From the NCBI RefSeq assembly GCF_000829435.1, contig NZ_JXRP01000009.1, positions 186,001 through 250,000 of the forward strand: DNA of 64,000 bases. The letters run 5' to 3'. How positions within the stretch are numbered: position 1 is the first letter of the stretch; every line of letters begins with the position of its first letter. Of the stretch, positions 26,248-35,401 are shown piece by piece. Under the pieces are notes generated by a model. The model was not told the origin of the DNA. It did not search any database and saw only the letters and a list, made by a program, of their open reading frames with translations. This stretch comes from Jeotgalibacillus soli. Lineage in GTDB: Bacteria > Bacillota > Bacilli > Bacillales > Jeotgalibacillaceae. The position numbers and the translations under genes are program-made.

Positions 26248-27465
26248 TTGGCAGGTAACCGCGCAGTAATCTTTTCGAAACCAGGTGAAGTAGAAGTACA
26301 GGACATTAGTTTTCCGGATTTAGTTCTTCGTGATGGACCAGGGGTTAATCCTTTGAACGTTGGCCGGAAGTGTAACCATGGAGTTATCCTGAAAGTTGTG
26401 ACCACGAATATCTGTGGCAGTGACCAGCACATGGTACGAGGAAGAACAACGGCACCAAGCGGGCTGGTTCTGGGCCATGAGATCACTGGAGAAGTTATTG
26501 AAGTTGGCAGCGATGTTGAATTTATTAAAAAGGGCGACTTGGTTTCCGTTCCCTTTAACATTGCATGTGGACGATGCAGAAGCTGTAAAGAAAGAGATAC
26601 ACATATTTGTGAAAACGTAAATCCGGATCGTCCGGGTTCAGCTTATGGATATGTAGACATGGGAGGATGGGTTGGAGGACAATCTGAGTATGTGATGGTT
26701 CCTTATGCAGACTTCCAGCTGTTAAAATTCCCTGACAAAGATCAAGCAATGGAAAAAATTCGTGACTTAACAATGCTTTCTGATATTTTCCCAACAGGCT
26801 ATCATGGAGCTGTGAGTGCGGGAGTTAGACCGGGATCAACGGTTTATGTAGCCGGTGCAGGCCCTGTAGGATTGGCTGCAGCGCACTCGGCACAATTACT
26901 TGGTGCTTCTGTCGTAATCGTTGGAGATCTGATTGAAGAGCGTTTGGCACAGGCTAGAAGCTTTGGCTGTGAAACGATTAACCTGCGTGACCATGCCAAC
27001 ATTGGAGAGCAAATTGAACAAATTTTGGGTGTGCCTGAAGTGGACTGTGCAATCGATGCTGTGGGATTTGAAGCAAGTGCACACGGGCAAGGTGCCCAAG
27101 AAGCTCCAGCTACAGTGTTAAACTCCATTATGGGTATTACACGTGCAGGTGGACGATTGGGTATTCCTGGACTATACGTAACAGGCGATCCAGGTGGAAT
27201 TGATGCAGATGCTCAGGAAGGTACGCTGAAAATCCGTCTTGGCCTAGGCTGGGCAAAAGCTCATACGTTTGTAACGGGACAAACCCCAGTTATGAAGTAC
27301 CATCGTGATCTAATGTCTGCAATTTTGAGTGGAAGAGCTCAAATTGCAAAAGCAGTAAATGCGACAGTCATTTCTCTTAATGATGCTCCTGCGGGATATC
27401 GAGAGTTTGATGGCGGGGCATCGAAAAAATTTGTAATCGATCCACACGGTATGGTGAGAAGTTAA
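26248..27465 (+). CDS. fdhA: Zinc-dependent formaldehyde dehydrogenase, glutathione-independent type
   Basis: 405 residues starting at TTG 26248 after CAGGGGGAGT. A medium-chain dehydrogenase with catalytic-zinc residues in NICGSDQHMVRG and LGHEITGEV, structural-zinc cysteines in CGRCRSCKERDTHIC, and the Rossmann loop VYVAGAGPVGLAAAHSAQLLGA. The length and the insert LNSIMGITRAGGRLGIPGLYVTGDPG match the FdhA group that oxidises formaldehyde to formate with tightly bound NAD, without glutathione; some relatives act as aldehyde dismutases. The next gene encodes PurU, which releases formate, fitting one-carbon handling. Substrate range beyond formaldehyde cannot be excluded. Confidence 0.88.
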   Translation: MAGNRAVIFSKPGEVEVQDISFPDLVLRDGPGVNPLNVGRKCNHGVILKVVTTNICGSDQHMVRGRTTAPSGLVLGHEITGEVIEVGSDVEFIKKGDLVSVPFNIACGRCRSCKERDTHICENVNPDRPGSAYGYVDMGGWVGGQSEYVMVPYADFQLLKFPDKDQAMEKIRDLTMLSDIFPTGYHGAVSAGVRPGSTVYVAGAGPVGLAAAHSAQLLGASVVIVGDLIEERLAQARSFGCETINLRDHANIGEQIEQILGVPEVDCAIDAVGFEASAHGQGAQEAPATVLNSIMGITRAGGRLGIPGLYVTGDPGGIDADAQEGTLKIRLGLGWAKAHTFVTGQTPVMKYHRDLMSAILSGRAQIAKAVNATVISLNDAPAGYREFDGGASKKFVIDPHGMVRS

Positions 27466-27538
27466 TCATCATTTTAGAATCATCGGAGACGATACATACT
27501 CTTGATGACTACTTCTGCAACATAATTGATTTGATTAG

Positions 27539-27573
27539 CGAAGAAACTACCTATTCGGAGTTTCTTCGTTTTT
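27539..27573 (+). terminator. Terminator of fdhA
   Basis: CGAAGAAACT (27539-27548), 10-base loop, AGTTTCTTCG (27559-27568), TTTTT. Confidence 0.9.
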
Positions 27574-27590
27574 AATTTGGCGATATATTA

Positions 27591-27725
27591 AAGGTGATTG
27601 TTGAAATTGGCATGATGCTGATGGGAGAGAAAGGCGTGAGACTCCTGCGGTATAAGCGAGTCAATGGGAGACCCGACAGGAGCATTAGCGCCGAGGAGCG
27701 CCTGAAGCGGAAACCAACAGGTTAA
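27591..27725. repeat. Second long copy of dispersed palindromic repeat
   Basis: Shares GTGAGACTCCTGCGG, AGCG, GAGACCCGACAGGAGC, GCGCCTGAAGCGGAAACCAACAGG with the family seen at 24790 but has diverged left flank (GGTGATTGTTGAAATTGGCATGATGC) and lacks clear terminal inverted repeats. Non-coding, GC-rich island between fdhA and purU; the rest of the 412-base gap shows nothing else. Confidence 0.65.
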
Positions 27726-27878
27726 CTTAAGGGAGTCTTTTAATTAGGAAAATAAGTACTGTTGCTTGAATTTATTCAGAAATACTAAGTGAAAATTCTT
27801 TATTTAATCTCCTTTTTGGCATACTATGTAGGTTATTGACTTTTATCTATATGCCATAACATCAAGAGGGAGGTTGTC

Positions 27879-28778
27879 ATGAGTACATATATTCAGGACC
27901 AGCTTAATGATTTTAAAGAAAATAGAAAAAATAGAGGCTGTTTATTAATCAATTGCCCTGATAAGCCGGGCATTGTGGCGACGGTATCAAGGTTTTTATT
28001 CCAGTACAATGCCAATATAATCGAATCCAGCCAGTATTCTACCGATCCGGAAGGTGGAGATTTCTTCATTCGAATTGAATTTGAATGTCCGGATCTTCAA
28101 TCCAAAAAGGAAGAAATCAAACTGTCTTTTGAAGCGGTTGCTGAAAACTTCAATATGGATTGGAAAATAACATTCGCTTCTGAAATGAAGAAGACCGCTA
28201 TCTTTGTTTCAAAAGAGCTTCACTGTCTTCGTGAGCTTCTGTGGGAATGGCAAAATGGTGATCTAATGACAGAATTAGCTGTCGTGATCAGTAATCATGA
28301 GGATTCAAGAGAGATTGTAGAAGGATTAGGAATTCCATTTCATTACATTCCTGCTAGCAAAGAAAACCGAAATGAAGTAGAGGCTAAGCAGCTTCAATTG
28401 CTGCAGGAATATGAAATTGACCTTATTGTTTTGGCTCGTTATATGCAAATTTTAACGCCTAAATTTGTAGAAGCTAATCCGAAGCGGATCATCAATATTC
28501 ACCACTCATTCTTGCCGGCTTTTGTTGGTGCAAGACCTTATGACCGTGCTTATCAAAGAGGTGTAAAGCTGATCGGTGCAACATCACATTACGTAACCAA
28601 CGATCTTGATGAAGGCCCGATTATCGAACAAGACATAATGAGAGTGGATCACCGAGACGATATTGCAGCATTGAAAAAAATCGGCCGCTCTATCGAGCGA
28701 AGCGTCCTTGCCCGTGCCGTTAAATGGCATCTTGAGGACCGTATTATCGTGGACGGTAATAAGACAATTGTATTTTAA
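27879..28778 (+). CDS. purU: Formyltetrahydrofolate deformylase
   Basis: 299 residues after GAGGGAGG. N-terminal ACT domain (GCLLINCPDKPGIVATVSRFLFQYNANIIESSQYSTDPEGG) and C-terminal hydrolase domain resembling GAR transformylase: AVVISNHEDSREIVEGLGIPFHYIP, LARYMQILTPKFV, IINIHHSFLPAFVGARPYDRAYQRGVKLIGATSHYV (catalytic Asn/His) and DEGPIIEQD. It hydrolyses 10-formyl-THF to formate and THF, balancing one-carbon and purine supply. Following the formaldehyde dehydrogenase gene it may cooperate in formaldehyde/formate flow, though a terminator and a repeat separate them. Confidence 0.95.
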   Translation: MSTYIQDQLNDFKENRKNRGCLLINCPDKPGIVATVSRFLFQYNANIIESSQYSTDPEGGDFFIRIEFECPDLQSKKEEIKLSFEAVAENFNMDWKITFASEMKKTAIFVSKELHCLRELLWEWQNGDLMTELAVVISNHEDSREIVEGLGIPFHYIPASKENRNEVEAKQLQLLQEYEIDLIVLARYMQILTPKFVEANPKRIINIHHSFLPAFVGARPYDRAYQRGVKLIGATSHYVTNDLDEGPIIEQDIMRVDHRDDIAALKKIGRSIERSVLARAVKWHLEDRIIVDGNKTIVF

Positions 28779-28786
28779 AAGAGAGA

Positions 28787-28817
28787 GTATGCAGAGAAAT
28801 TTCTGCATGCTTTTTTA
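28787..28817 (+). terminator. Terminator of purU
   Basis: ATGCAGA (28789-28795), loop GAAATT, TCTGCAT (28802-28808), GCTTTTTT. Confidence 0.8.
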
Positions 28818-29234
28818 TTGCGCAAATTTACGTTTTAGCAGCAAATATTCTAATAAGAGGAGATATAAGGGGATTTTACAGAGATTGTTATGATCATAGT
28901 GTTTGAAAAATTAAAACTAACCTTTATAAGTATGAAGCGTAATTTAAAGGAGTTGTGTTATAATACCACTTTTCTTCGATATTTCATGTTTTTTCCATAG
29001 GTGAATATGATAGTTCTACTCACTGCTACACAGGAGAAAAATCAATTATTTAGGACTATTAACCTACGTAAAATAACATCTAAAATAATTGTTGTTTTGG
29101 AACTAAATGAGATCTCTTGAGTCCTACCTCACAGTCAATGAAATATTTTTTTGAATTGACAACCAACCTTTTACGTGTTTTATTATAATAGATTGAAAAT
29201 TATAAAAAATAGGTAAACGGGGGGCTTTGTACAT
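28818..29234 (+). other. Intergenic region before TAXI operon
   Basis: About 417 bases with no gene. TATAAT occurs near 28959. TTGACA at 29156-29161 with TATTAT (29181-29186) or TATAAT (29184-29189) could form the operon promoter, but the spacing of 19-22 bases is long, suggesting an activator-dependent or weak promoter. Confidence 0.4.
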
Positions 29235-30224
29235 ATGAAAAAAGGATTAATTACTTTAATGTCTTTATTTGTGCTTGTCATTGCGGGCTGTTCATCTCCT
29301 TCTGACTCTGGTTCAGGATCGGGATCAGAAACAGAGGCAGAGGCAGGGCTTGATCTTGCCACGATTGCAACAGGAGGTACGGGTGGTGTTTATTATCCAA
29401 TAGGCGGTGGAATCGCACAGATTTTAGAGGAGGAATTGGGTATTACTGCTACTGCTCAGGTAACAGGGGCGTCAGTAGAAAATATGCAGCTCTTATCAAA
29501 AGGTGATGTGCAAATTGCTTTTACACAGAATGATATTGCAGATTATGCAGTAAATGGTATAGAGGTTTTTGATGAAAAGTTAGAGGGAATCAGTGGTATT
29601 TCAACATTATATCCTGAAATTATCCAGCTTGTAGTAGCTGCGGATAGTGATATTCAATCAGTTGAGGATTTAAAGGGCAAGAAGGTTTCTGTTGGAGCTC
29701 CAGGAAGTGGTAATGAGGCTAACAGTGTTCAAATTTTGGAGGCTGCAGGCTTAACTTATGATGACATTGAAGAAGAATTAAAATCATATGCCGATTCTGC
29801 AGATAGTTTTAAAGATGGACTTATCGACGCTATGTTTGTCACATCTGGAGTCCCGAATGCTTCTGTATCAGATATTGCTGTAACAAAAGGGGTTCGCGTT
29901 ATAAGTATAGATGATGAAGTCATTGCAGCGCTAAAAGAAAAATATCCATTCTTTATTGATGAAGTAGTTCCTGCAGGATCTTACGATGGACAGGATGAGG
30001 ATGCAAAAACGGTTGCTGTTTTGGCGGCTTTAACGGTTAACAGCGATTTAAGTGAAGATGATGTTTATGACATAACAAAAGCAATTTACGATAATTTAGA
30101 CACCCTTGGCTCTAAGCATGAGAAGGCGAAGGAAATCACATTGGAAAAAGCACTTGATGGATTGACTATTCCACTTCATCCAGGTGCACAAAAGTATTTT
30201 GATGAAGAAGGAATTAGTCAGTAA
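29235..30224 (+). CDS. TAXI-family TRAP transporter solute-binding lipoprotein
   Basis: 329 residues. Signal peptide with lipobox VIAGC (Cys19) followed by a Ser/Gly linker, so it is a surface lipoprotein. TAXI-family blocks: IATGGTGGVYYPIGGGIAQILEEELGI, TGASVENMQLLSKGDVQIAFTQNDIADYA, and LKGKKVSVGAPGSGNEANSVQILEAAGLTYDDI. It captures a ligand (glutamate-type or other organic anion in known cases) for the fused permease two genes down. A hairpin follows its stop, probably favouring higher expression of the binding protein than of the membrane parts. Confidence 0.93.
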   Translation: MKKGLITLMSLFVLVIAGCSSPSDSGSGSGSETEAEAGLDLATIATGGTGGVYYPIGGGIAQILEEELGITATAQVTGASVENMQLLSKGDVQIAFTQNDIADYAVNGIEVFDEKLEGISGISTLYPEIIQLVVAADSDIQSVEDLKGKKVSVGAPGSGNEANSVQILEAAGLTYDDIEEELKSYADSADSFKDGLIDAMFVTSGVPNASVSDIAVTKGVRVISIDDEVIAALKEKYPFFIDEVVPAGSYDGQDEDAKTVAVLAALTVNSDLSEDDVYDITKAIYDNLDTLGSKHEKAKEITLEKALDGLTIPLHPGAQKYFDEEGISQ

Positions 30225-30234
30225 GGGGGCCTTT

Positions 30235-30260
30235 ACAAGGGAGCTTTTTAGCTCCCTTGT
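30235..30260 (+). terminator. Intra-operon hairpin after TAXI binding protein
   Basis: Perfect 11-base stem ACAAGGGAGCT/AGCTCCCTTGT around TTTT. The tail GTATATATC is not a T-run, so it looks like a leaky attenuator or mRNA stabiliser between genes of one operon. The next start codon (30270) has no clear ribosome binding site. Confidence 0.6.
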
Positions 30261-30269
30261 ATATATCTA

Positions 30270-30770
30270 ATGAGGAAACTTCTTTTATTTTCTTTATTTG
30301 TCATAATTGTTTTACTGCTGACAAATTTAAAGCAAACTCAGGTGCTAACCATTACATCAAATGAAACGAATAAAATCTTATGGAGCCGTTCTGTAACAGA
30401 GGGGGATTTATTCACCATTCGATTTATTCATTCTGTTGAAAAAACAGAAGTAGATGAAATAATCCGAATTGGCAAAGACGATCTGGTCATTGATTCAACG
30501 ATTTTTGAATCATTTGGGGCAGGTCTTCCTTTTGATGTTCAACAGGATCAAACAATGAGAACGGAAAACGGTAAAGTAATCATTGAAAACATTGATCGGC
30601 ATGTGCCGTCTATCGATGTGTTTATTGGACAAGTTATTGCCAATCATACTCTTTTATTTAAGGGGAAAATGATTCCTTTAAAGGACTTAAGTAAACCGGG
30701 TACCTCTTTGCGATTTTCTGTTACAAGGGAAAATCAAATCATGGCATTTTTTAAGGAGGTTATTACATAG
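30270..30770 (+). CDS. DUF1850 protein of TRAP-TAXI operon
   Basis: 166 residues: one N-terminal membrane helix (LLLFSLFVIIVLLLTNL) then an extracytoplasmic beta-rich domain with the DUF1850 pattern GDLFTIRFIHSVEKTEVDEIIRI and FGAGLPFDV. This family is almost always found between a TAXI binding protein and the fused permease and is thought to help that transporter, with no tested function. Its stop overlaps the permease start by one base. The start at ATG 30270 lacks a good ribosome site. Confidence 0.85.
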   Translation: MRKLLLFSLFVIIVLLLTNLKQTQVLTITSNETNKILWSRSVTEGDLFTIRFIHSVEKTEVDEIIRIGKDDLVIDSTIFESFGAGLPFDVQQDQTMRTENGKVIIENIDRHVPSIDVFIGQVIANHTLLFKGKMIPLKDLSKPGTSLRFSVTRENQIMAFFKEVIT

Positions 30771-32764
30771 TGTCTAAGGAGAAGTTGCAAGAAGAAAATA
30801 CACTAACACATCAAGAACTTAAGGATTTACTTGCTGAGTATGATCCGGAAGCAGGCACGAGAAATTTAAGCGGAATAGCAAATAAAATTATTATACTTAT
30901 TGCTGTCTCCTTTTCATTATTTCATATTTATACCGGAATGATAGGGGGACTAAGTTCACAGCTTCAACGATCGATCCATTTAGCGTTCGTGCTGGGCTTG
31001 ATTTTTCTTTTGTTCCCCTATACAAAAAAGAAAATCGGTGAAACAAAGATACCAATCCTGGATATAGCCCTTGCGCTAACCGGAATATTTGTCGGATTGT
31101 ATTGGCTGTTGTTTTTCGACGAGCTTGTAAGGCGAATCGGTAATCCTACTACTCTCGATTTAACTGTTGGGGCGCTTGCGATTCTATTGGTTTTAGAAGG
31201 CTCTCGGCGAGTTGTAGGTAAGCCTATTACCATTATTGTTGGTGTTTTTCTCATTTATGCGATACTGGGCCCTTATTTTCCCTCTTTCTTAAGACATGGC
31301 GGTATAAGCTATGAACGGCTATTTTCACATATGTATTTTACAACCGAAGGAATTTTTGGTACTCCGCTTGCTGTTTCTGCAACCTTTATCTTCTTATTTG
31401 TCCTTTTTGGGGCAATCCTTGATCGAACAGGGGTTGGTGAATATTTCAATGACCTTGCCCTGGTTATTGCCGGGCGCGCAAGCGGCGGACCTGCAAAGGT
31501 AACGATTTTCTCTAGTGCTTTGCAAGGAACGATAAGCGGCAGCTCTGTTGCCAATGTTGTAACATCGGGTGCATTCACGATCCCTCTAATGAAGCGTTTA
31601 GGCTATCGAAAGGAGTTTGCAGGAGCAGTCGAGGCTACGTCTTCAACTGGTGGTCAGATTATGCCTCCTGTCATGGGAGCGGCAGCCTTTCTTATGGCTG
31701 AATTTACTGGCATTCCCTATTGGGAGATTGTAAAGGCGGCAGCCATTCCAGCCATATTATACTTCGTCGGTGTGTGGATTATGACTCACTATGAAGCGAA
31801 AAGGCTGGGGCTTCGCGGTTTAACGAAAGAAGAGCTTCCATCAATTAAAAATGTGGTTGCCAGGCTGTACTTGCTCGTTCCCATCGTTGCTATCATCTAT
31901 TTTCTAAGCAGCGGGTTAAGCCCAATGCGAGCTGCGTTATACGGACTTTTCATTGCAATTTTAGTCGGCTTTCTTCAGCCGGGAGAAAAGCGTTTAACGA
32001 TAAAAGGGCTTATTGAAGCACTTGAAACCGGAGCGCGTGCTGCCTTGGGTGTTGCAATTGCATGTGCGGCTGCGGGGATGATTGTTGGAGTTATCGTACT
32101 GACAGGAATCGGATTGAAGTTTGCAAATGGACTTATCGATCTTGCTGGGGGCGATATTTTTATAACATTACTGATGACGATGGTTGCCAGTTTAATACTT
32201 GGAATGGGTGTTCCAACGACTGCCAACTATGTTATTACTTCTACAATAGCTGCTCCAGTATTGGTTGAATTAGGATTTCCATTACTGGCGGCGCATATGT
32301 TTGTATTTTATTTTGGCATATTAGCTGATATTACGCCTCCGGTAGCGTTGGCTGCTTTTGCTGCTGCTGGGATTGGAAAAAGTGATCCATTAAAAACAGG
32401 CTTTGAAGCTACACGCCTGGCAATTGCAGCATTTATCATTCCATATGTTTTTGTTTTCTCTCCGCAAATGCTTTTGATTGATACGGATTGGACTGGAGCA
32501 GCAATTATTATGATTGGCTCGACGATTGGAATGATTGGCGTAGGGGCAGGGATGATCGGCTATTGGGTGAAGCCGCTTCATTTTCTATTAAGAGGCATCC
32601 TGGTCGTAGCGGGTGTTTTGCTGGTCATTCCGGAACTCACATCATCCATAATAGGTGCAGTATTAATGGCTGCCATTTTTATTTATCAGAAGTATTTCCA
32701 GCGTGGAGATCATGATTCTATAAATAAAATGAGCCAAGGAAAACAAAATGTCTCGGGAGGATAA
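30770..32764 (+). CDS. TRAP transporter fused permease (4TM-12TM)
   Basis: 664 residues starting at GTG 30770 after the TAG overlap (TAGTG). About 16 or more membrane helices: the small DctQ-like part is fused before the large DctM-like part. Conserved DctM-type blocks are visible: SSALQGTISGSSVANVVTSGAFTIPLMKRLGY, EATSSTGGQIMPPVMGAAAFLMAEFTGIPY, and MGVPTTANYVITSTIAAPVL followed by DITPPVALAAFAAAGI. It imports the ligand with a sodium gradient. Full-length, intact. Confidence 0.94.
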   Translation: MSKEKLQEENTLTHQELKDLLAEYDPEAGTRNLSGIANKIIILIAVSFSLFHIYTGMIGGLSSQLQRSIHLAFVLGLIFLLFPYTKKKIGETKIPILDIALALTGIFVGLYWLLFFDELVRRIGNPTTLDLTVGALAILLVLEGSRRVVGKPITIIVGVFLIYAILGPYFPSFLRHGGISYERLFSHMYFTTEGIFGTPLAVSATFIFLFVLFGAILDRTGVGEYFNDLALVIAGRASGGPAKVTIFSSALQGTISGSSVANVVTSGAFTIPLMKRLGYRKEFAGAVEATSSTGGQIMPPVMGAAAFLMAEFTGIPYWEIVKAAAIPAILYFVGVWIMTHYEAKRLGLRGLTKEELPSIKNVVARLYLLVPIVAIIYFLSSGLSPMRAALYGLFIAILVGFLQPGEKRLTIKGLIEALETGARAALGVAIACAAAGMIVGVIVLTGIGLKFANGLIDLAGGDIFITLLMTMVASLILGMGVPTTANYVITSTIAAPVLVELGFPLLAAHMFVFYFGILADITPPVALAAFAAAGIGKSDPLKTGFEATRLAIAAFIIPYVFVFSPQMLLIDTDWTGAAIIMIGSTIGMIGVGAGMIGYWVKPLHFLLRGILVVAGVLLVIPELTSSIIGAVLMAAIFIYQKYFQRGDHDSINKMSQGKQNVSGG

Positions 32765-32806
32765 TTGATTCTGGAGAATAGAATTAATTGATAATGAATA
32801 AAAAAA

Positions 32807-32841
32807 TAAGCCGATGAGCATAAGCAGTGCTCATCGGCTTA
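32807..32841. terminator. Bidirectional terminator between TRAP operon and subtilisin gene
   Basis: Perfect 14-base stem TAAGCCGATGAGCA/TGCTCATCGGCTTA with 7-base loop, between convergent genes. Confidence 0.9.
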
Positions 32842-32864
32842 CTTGAATTTGCTGCGGAACCTGA

Positions 32865-33887
32865 CTATCTGTTATTACTTGTGCCTACAGAAGAGCTTTC
32901 CTCAACATTGGATCCTAGGGAAGTATTAAACATTTTAAACAGCTGTTCGTATAGGTTCAACATACCAAGTGCGAGAAGGCCATTTCCTTCCGCAGATTTT
33001 GGATACCCTAGCGGTACCGTTCGTCTAACAAGCTGTGCATATATTTCCGCTTCGGTTAATTCTCGTTCGAATTGTGACTCAGCGATATTTTTAATTAAAG
33101 CTATGGCCCCTGAAATATGCGGGGTGGCCATTGATGTGCCGGAAAGTCTGGCATATCTGCCTTCTGTGTAGGACGACAAAATATCTACACCTGGGGCCAC
33201 TAAATCAATCTCATCATTTGTGTTGCTGAAAGAGGCGATTTTCCGATTAAAATTAATTGCTCCCACTTGAATAACCTCGCTATACGCTCCAGGGTAAGCA
33301 AGCTCTTCGGTATCCGCTCTGTCGTCTCCCTCATTACCTGCTGCGCAAACAACAGGGATGCCTTCATCTACTGCTCGTTTAACGGCTTCGTGAAGCGCTG
33401 GAACATCTTCAGGTCCGCCAAGTGACATGGAAATGGCACATACTTTTTCTCCATTTGGACCTTCCCAGTCAATCGCGTAATGTATCGCATCCGTAATCCA
33501 TTGATAGTCACCACTGCCTTCCCCGCCCAGTACTTTTAAAATTAACAAACCGGCTTCAGGTGCTACTCCGGCTATCCCGTTGCTTTGCATGCCTGATGCA
33601 GCAATGGTACCGGCCACATGTGTGCCGTGTCCATTATTGTCATCGTAGTTTTTTTCATCATTGTCAAAGTCTGACGTGAAATTTTTCCCGTCAATAATTC
33701 GGTCCTGCAGGTCTGGATGATCAACCTGGCAGCCGGTATCAATTACTGCGACGACGTGGCCTGTTCCTTTTTTCGATTCCTCCCAGACTTCTGGTGCCTG
33801 AATCATTTCGACGCCTCTCGGGATATTTTGGGTGGCCTTATTTTGAATCTCTTCAACTTGATAGGGAATCAAACGCATTTTTTTCAT
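32865..33887 (-). CDS. isp: Intracellular subtilisin-type serine protease
   Basis: 340 residues, no signal peptide. The short N-terminal propeptide has the LIPY motif (residues 6-9) that blocks the active site of intracellular subtilisins until processed. Catalytic triad: Asp50 in VAVIDTG, His87 in NGHGTHVAG, Ser in SGTSMATPHISG; oxyanion Asn in CAAGNEGDD. It degrades cytoplasmic proteins in stationary phase or sporulation. Strong GAGGAGG site. Monocistronic by flanking terminators. The Ser/Asn-rich C-terminal tail is variable in this family. Confidence 0.93.
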   Translation of the reverse strand: MKKMRLIPYQVEEIQNKATQNIPRGVEMIQAPEVWEESKKGTGHVVAVIDTGCQVDHPDLQDRIIDGKNFTSDFDNDEKNYDDNNGHGTHVAGTIAASGMQSNGIAGVAPEAGLLILKVLGGEGSGDYQWITDAIHYAIDWEGPNGEKVCAISMSLGGPEDVPALHEAVKRAVDEGIPVVCAAGNEGDDRADTEELAYPGAYSEVIQVGAINFNRKIASFSNTNDEIDLVAPGVDILSSYTEGRYARLSGTSMATPHISGAIALIKNIAESQFERELTEAEIYAQLVRRTVPLGYPKSAEGNGLLALGMLNLYEQLFKMFNTSLGSNVEESSSVGTSNNR

Positions 33888-34069
33888 ATGTTTTCCTCCT
33901 CAGGAGACATAGAATTCAAAGGGCTGACAAACAGGATAGACGTAAGAAGCTGTTTTCTAGGGTGTTACTAAACAAGTTCCCTTTTTGAGGGATTTAAAAC
34001 GAATGCATATAACTATTATGTAATGGGATATATAAAGGACTTTATGCTCTTTATGTGCAGCTATAAAAA

Positions 34070-34107
34070 AAACGAACCGGCATGTGATAGCATATGCCGG
34101 TTCGTTT
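34070..34107 (-). terminator. Terminator of luciferase-like monooxygenase gene
   Basis: AAACGAACCGGCAT/ATGCCGGTTCGTTT arms with 10-base loop; T-rich on the minus strand after the stem. Confidence 0.9.
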
Positions 34108-34111
34108 ATCC

Positions 34112-35137
34112 TTAGTTGGTTTTCATAATATCCGCTACAATTTCAAATGAACGAAGACGTGCCGCATGATCATAAATTTGGCCCACGACCATAATTTCAT
34201 CCGCTTGCGTTTCATTTATAAATTTTTGCAGCTTTTCTTTCACTGTTGCAGGGCTTCCAATAATGGAAGAGCCCAATTGTTGGCGAAGTGCAGCTTTTTC
34301 ATACTCGGTCCATAAATTGTCCATGCTTTCTACAGGAGGCTGCAATGGCACTTCATTATTACGGACCAAATTAAGGAATTGCTGCTGTAAAGTCGTTGCT
34401 AAACGTTCCGCTTCTTCATCCGTTTCTGCTGCAACGATGTTGACCCCAACCATTGCATAAGGCTTATCGAGCGTATTTGATGGCTTGAATGAGCGGCGAT
34501 ATAAATCTAAAGCTCCGAGCGTGTTATCAGGAGAGAAGTGACTCGCAAAAGAAAACGGCAAGCCAAGCTGTCCTGCAAGCTGGGCGCTGAAGCCGCTTGA
34601 ACCTAAAAGCCAAACAGGAATATTCAAGCCTTCACCCGGAACGGCGCGTACAGGGTTTCTTCCCGGTGCTAATGAAGGATCAAAATAAGCGCGAAGCTCT
34701 GCCAATTGCTCAGGGAAATCTTGACCATCGCTTCTATTGTTGCGTCTTAGCGCATGCGCAGTACGCTGATCTGTTCCAGGAGCACGGCCGAGGCCAAGAT
34801 CAATACGTTCAGGGTATAGTGATTCAAGCGTACCAAACTGCTCGGCAATAACTAAAGGTGCGTGGTTAGGCAGCATAATTCCACCTGATCCTACACGGAT
34901 TGTTGAAGTGCCGCCAGCAACATGACCAATGACAACGGACGTAGCCGAGCTTGCAATAAACGGCATATTATGATGCTCAGCCAGCCAAAAACGATGATAT
35001 CCCATTTTTTCAACATGCTGTGCCAAATCAAGCGTATTTTTAAAAGCGTCGGAAGGAGTGGCACCGACAATAATAGGTGAAAGATCGAGCACTGAAAATT
35101 TCGTGTCACTTAACTGCTTTACATGGTCTGCAGACAT
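34112..35137 (-). CDS. LLM-class flavin-dependent oxidoreductase
   Basis: 341 residues of the bacterial-luciferase-like TIM barrel. Blocks: [83 protein letters not shown], and a C-terminal [27 protein letters not shown]. This MsnO8/YwcH-type subfamily uses reduced flavin and oxygen, but substrates are mostly unknown. Upstream gene on the same strand is a TauE/SafE exporter, yet a terminator-like hairpin lies between, so joint function is uncertain. Confidence 0.9.
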   Translation of the reverse strand: MSADHVKQLSDTKFSVLDLSPIIVGATPSDAFKNTLDLAQHVEKMGYHRFWLAEHHNMPFIASSATSVVIGHVAGGTSTIRVGSGGIMLPNHAPLVIAEQFGTLESLYPERIDLGLGRAPGTDQRTAHALRRNNRSDGQDFPEQLAELRAYFDPSLAPGRNPVRAVPGEGLNIPVWLLGSSGFSAQLAGQLGLPFSFASHFSPDNTLGALDLYRRSFKPSNTLDKPYAMVGVNIVAAETDEEAERLATTLQQQFLNLVRNNEVPLQPPVESMDNLWTEYEKAALRQQLGSSIIGSPATVKEKLQKFINETQADEIMVVGQIYDHAARLRSFEIVADIMKTN

Positions 35138-35349
35138 ATGTTCATCTTCTTTCTATATAAATGTATATGAATAAAGGGCAATTATAGTCGGGGATTTTCT
35201 TTTTCCCATTCCCTCTAAAAGCATAACTATATGTTACCAAGGATTGTTGATGTCTCAAAATATATTGACTCGGAGGGATTAGTGAATTTAGTTTTATAGT
35301 ACAATTTTGGGAGGATATTCTAATTAGGTGTTGAGTGGGGAAAATAGAA

Positions 35350-35383
35350 GAGCCTGTTCCCATTACATAACTGGGACAGGCTC
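35350..35383 (-). terminator. Terminator of TauE/SafE gene
   Basis: GAGCCTGTTCCCA and TGGGACAGGCTC arms (one mismatch) with CTCTTCTATTTT following on the minus strand. Confidence 0.8.
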
Positions 35384-35401
35384 CAAATCCATCTATAACC
35401 T

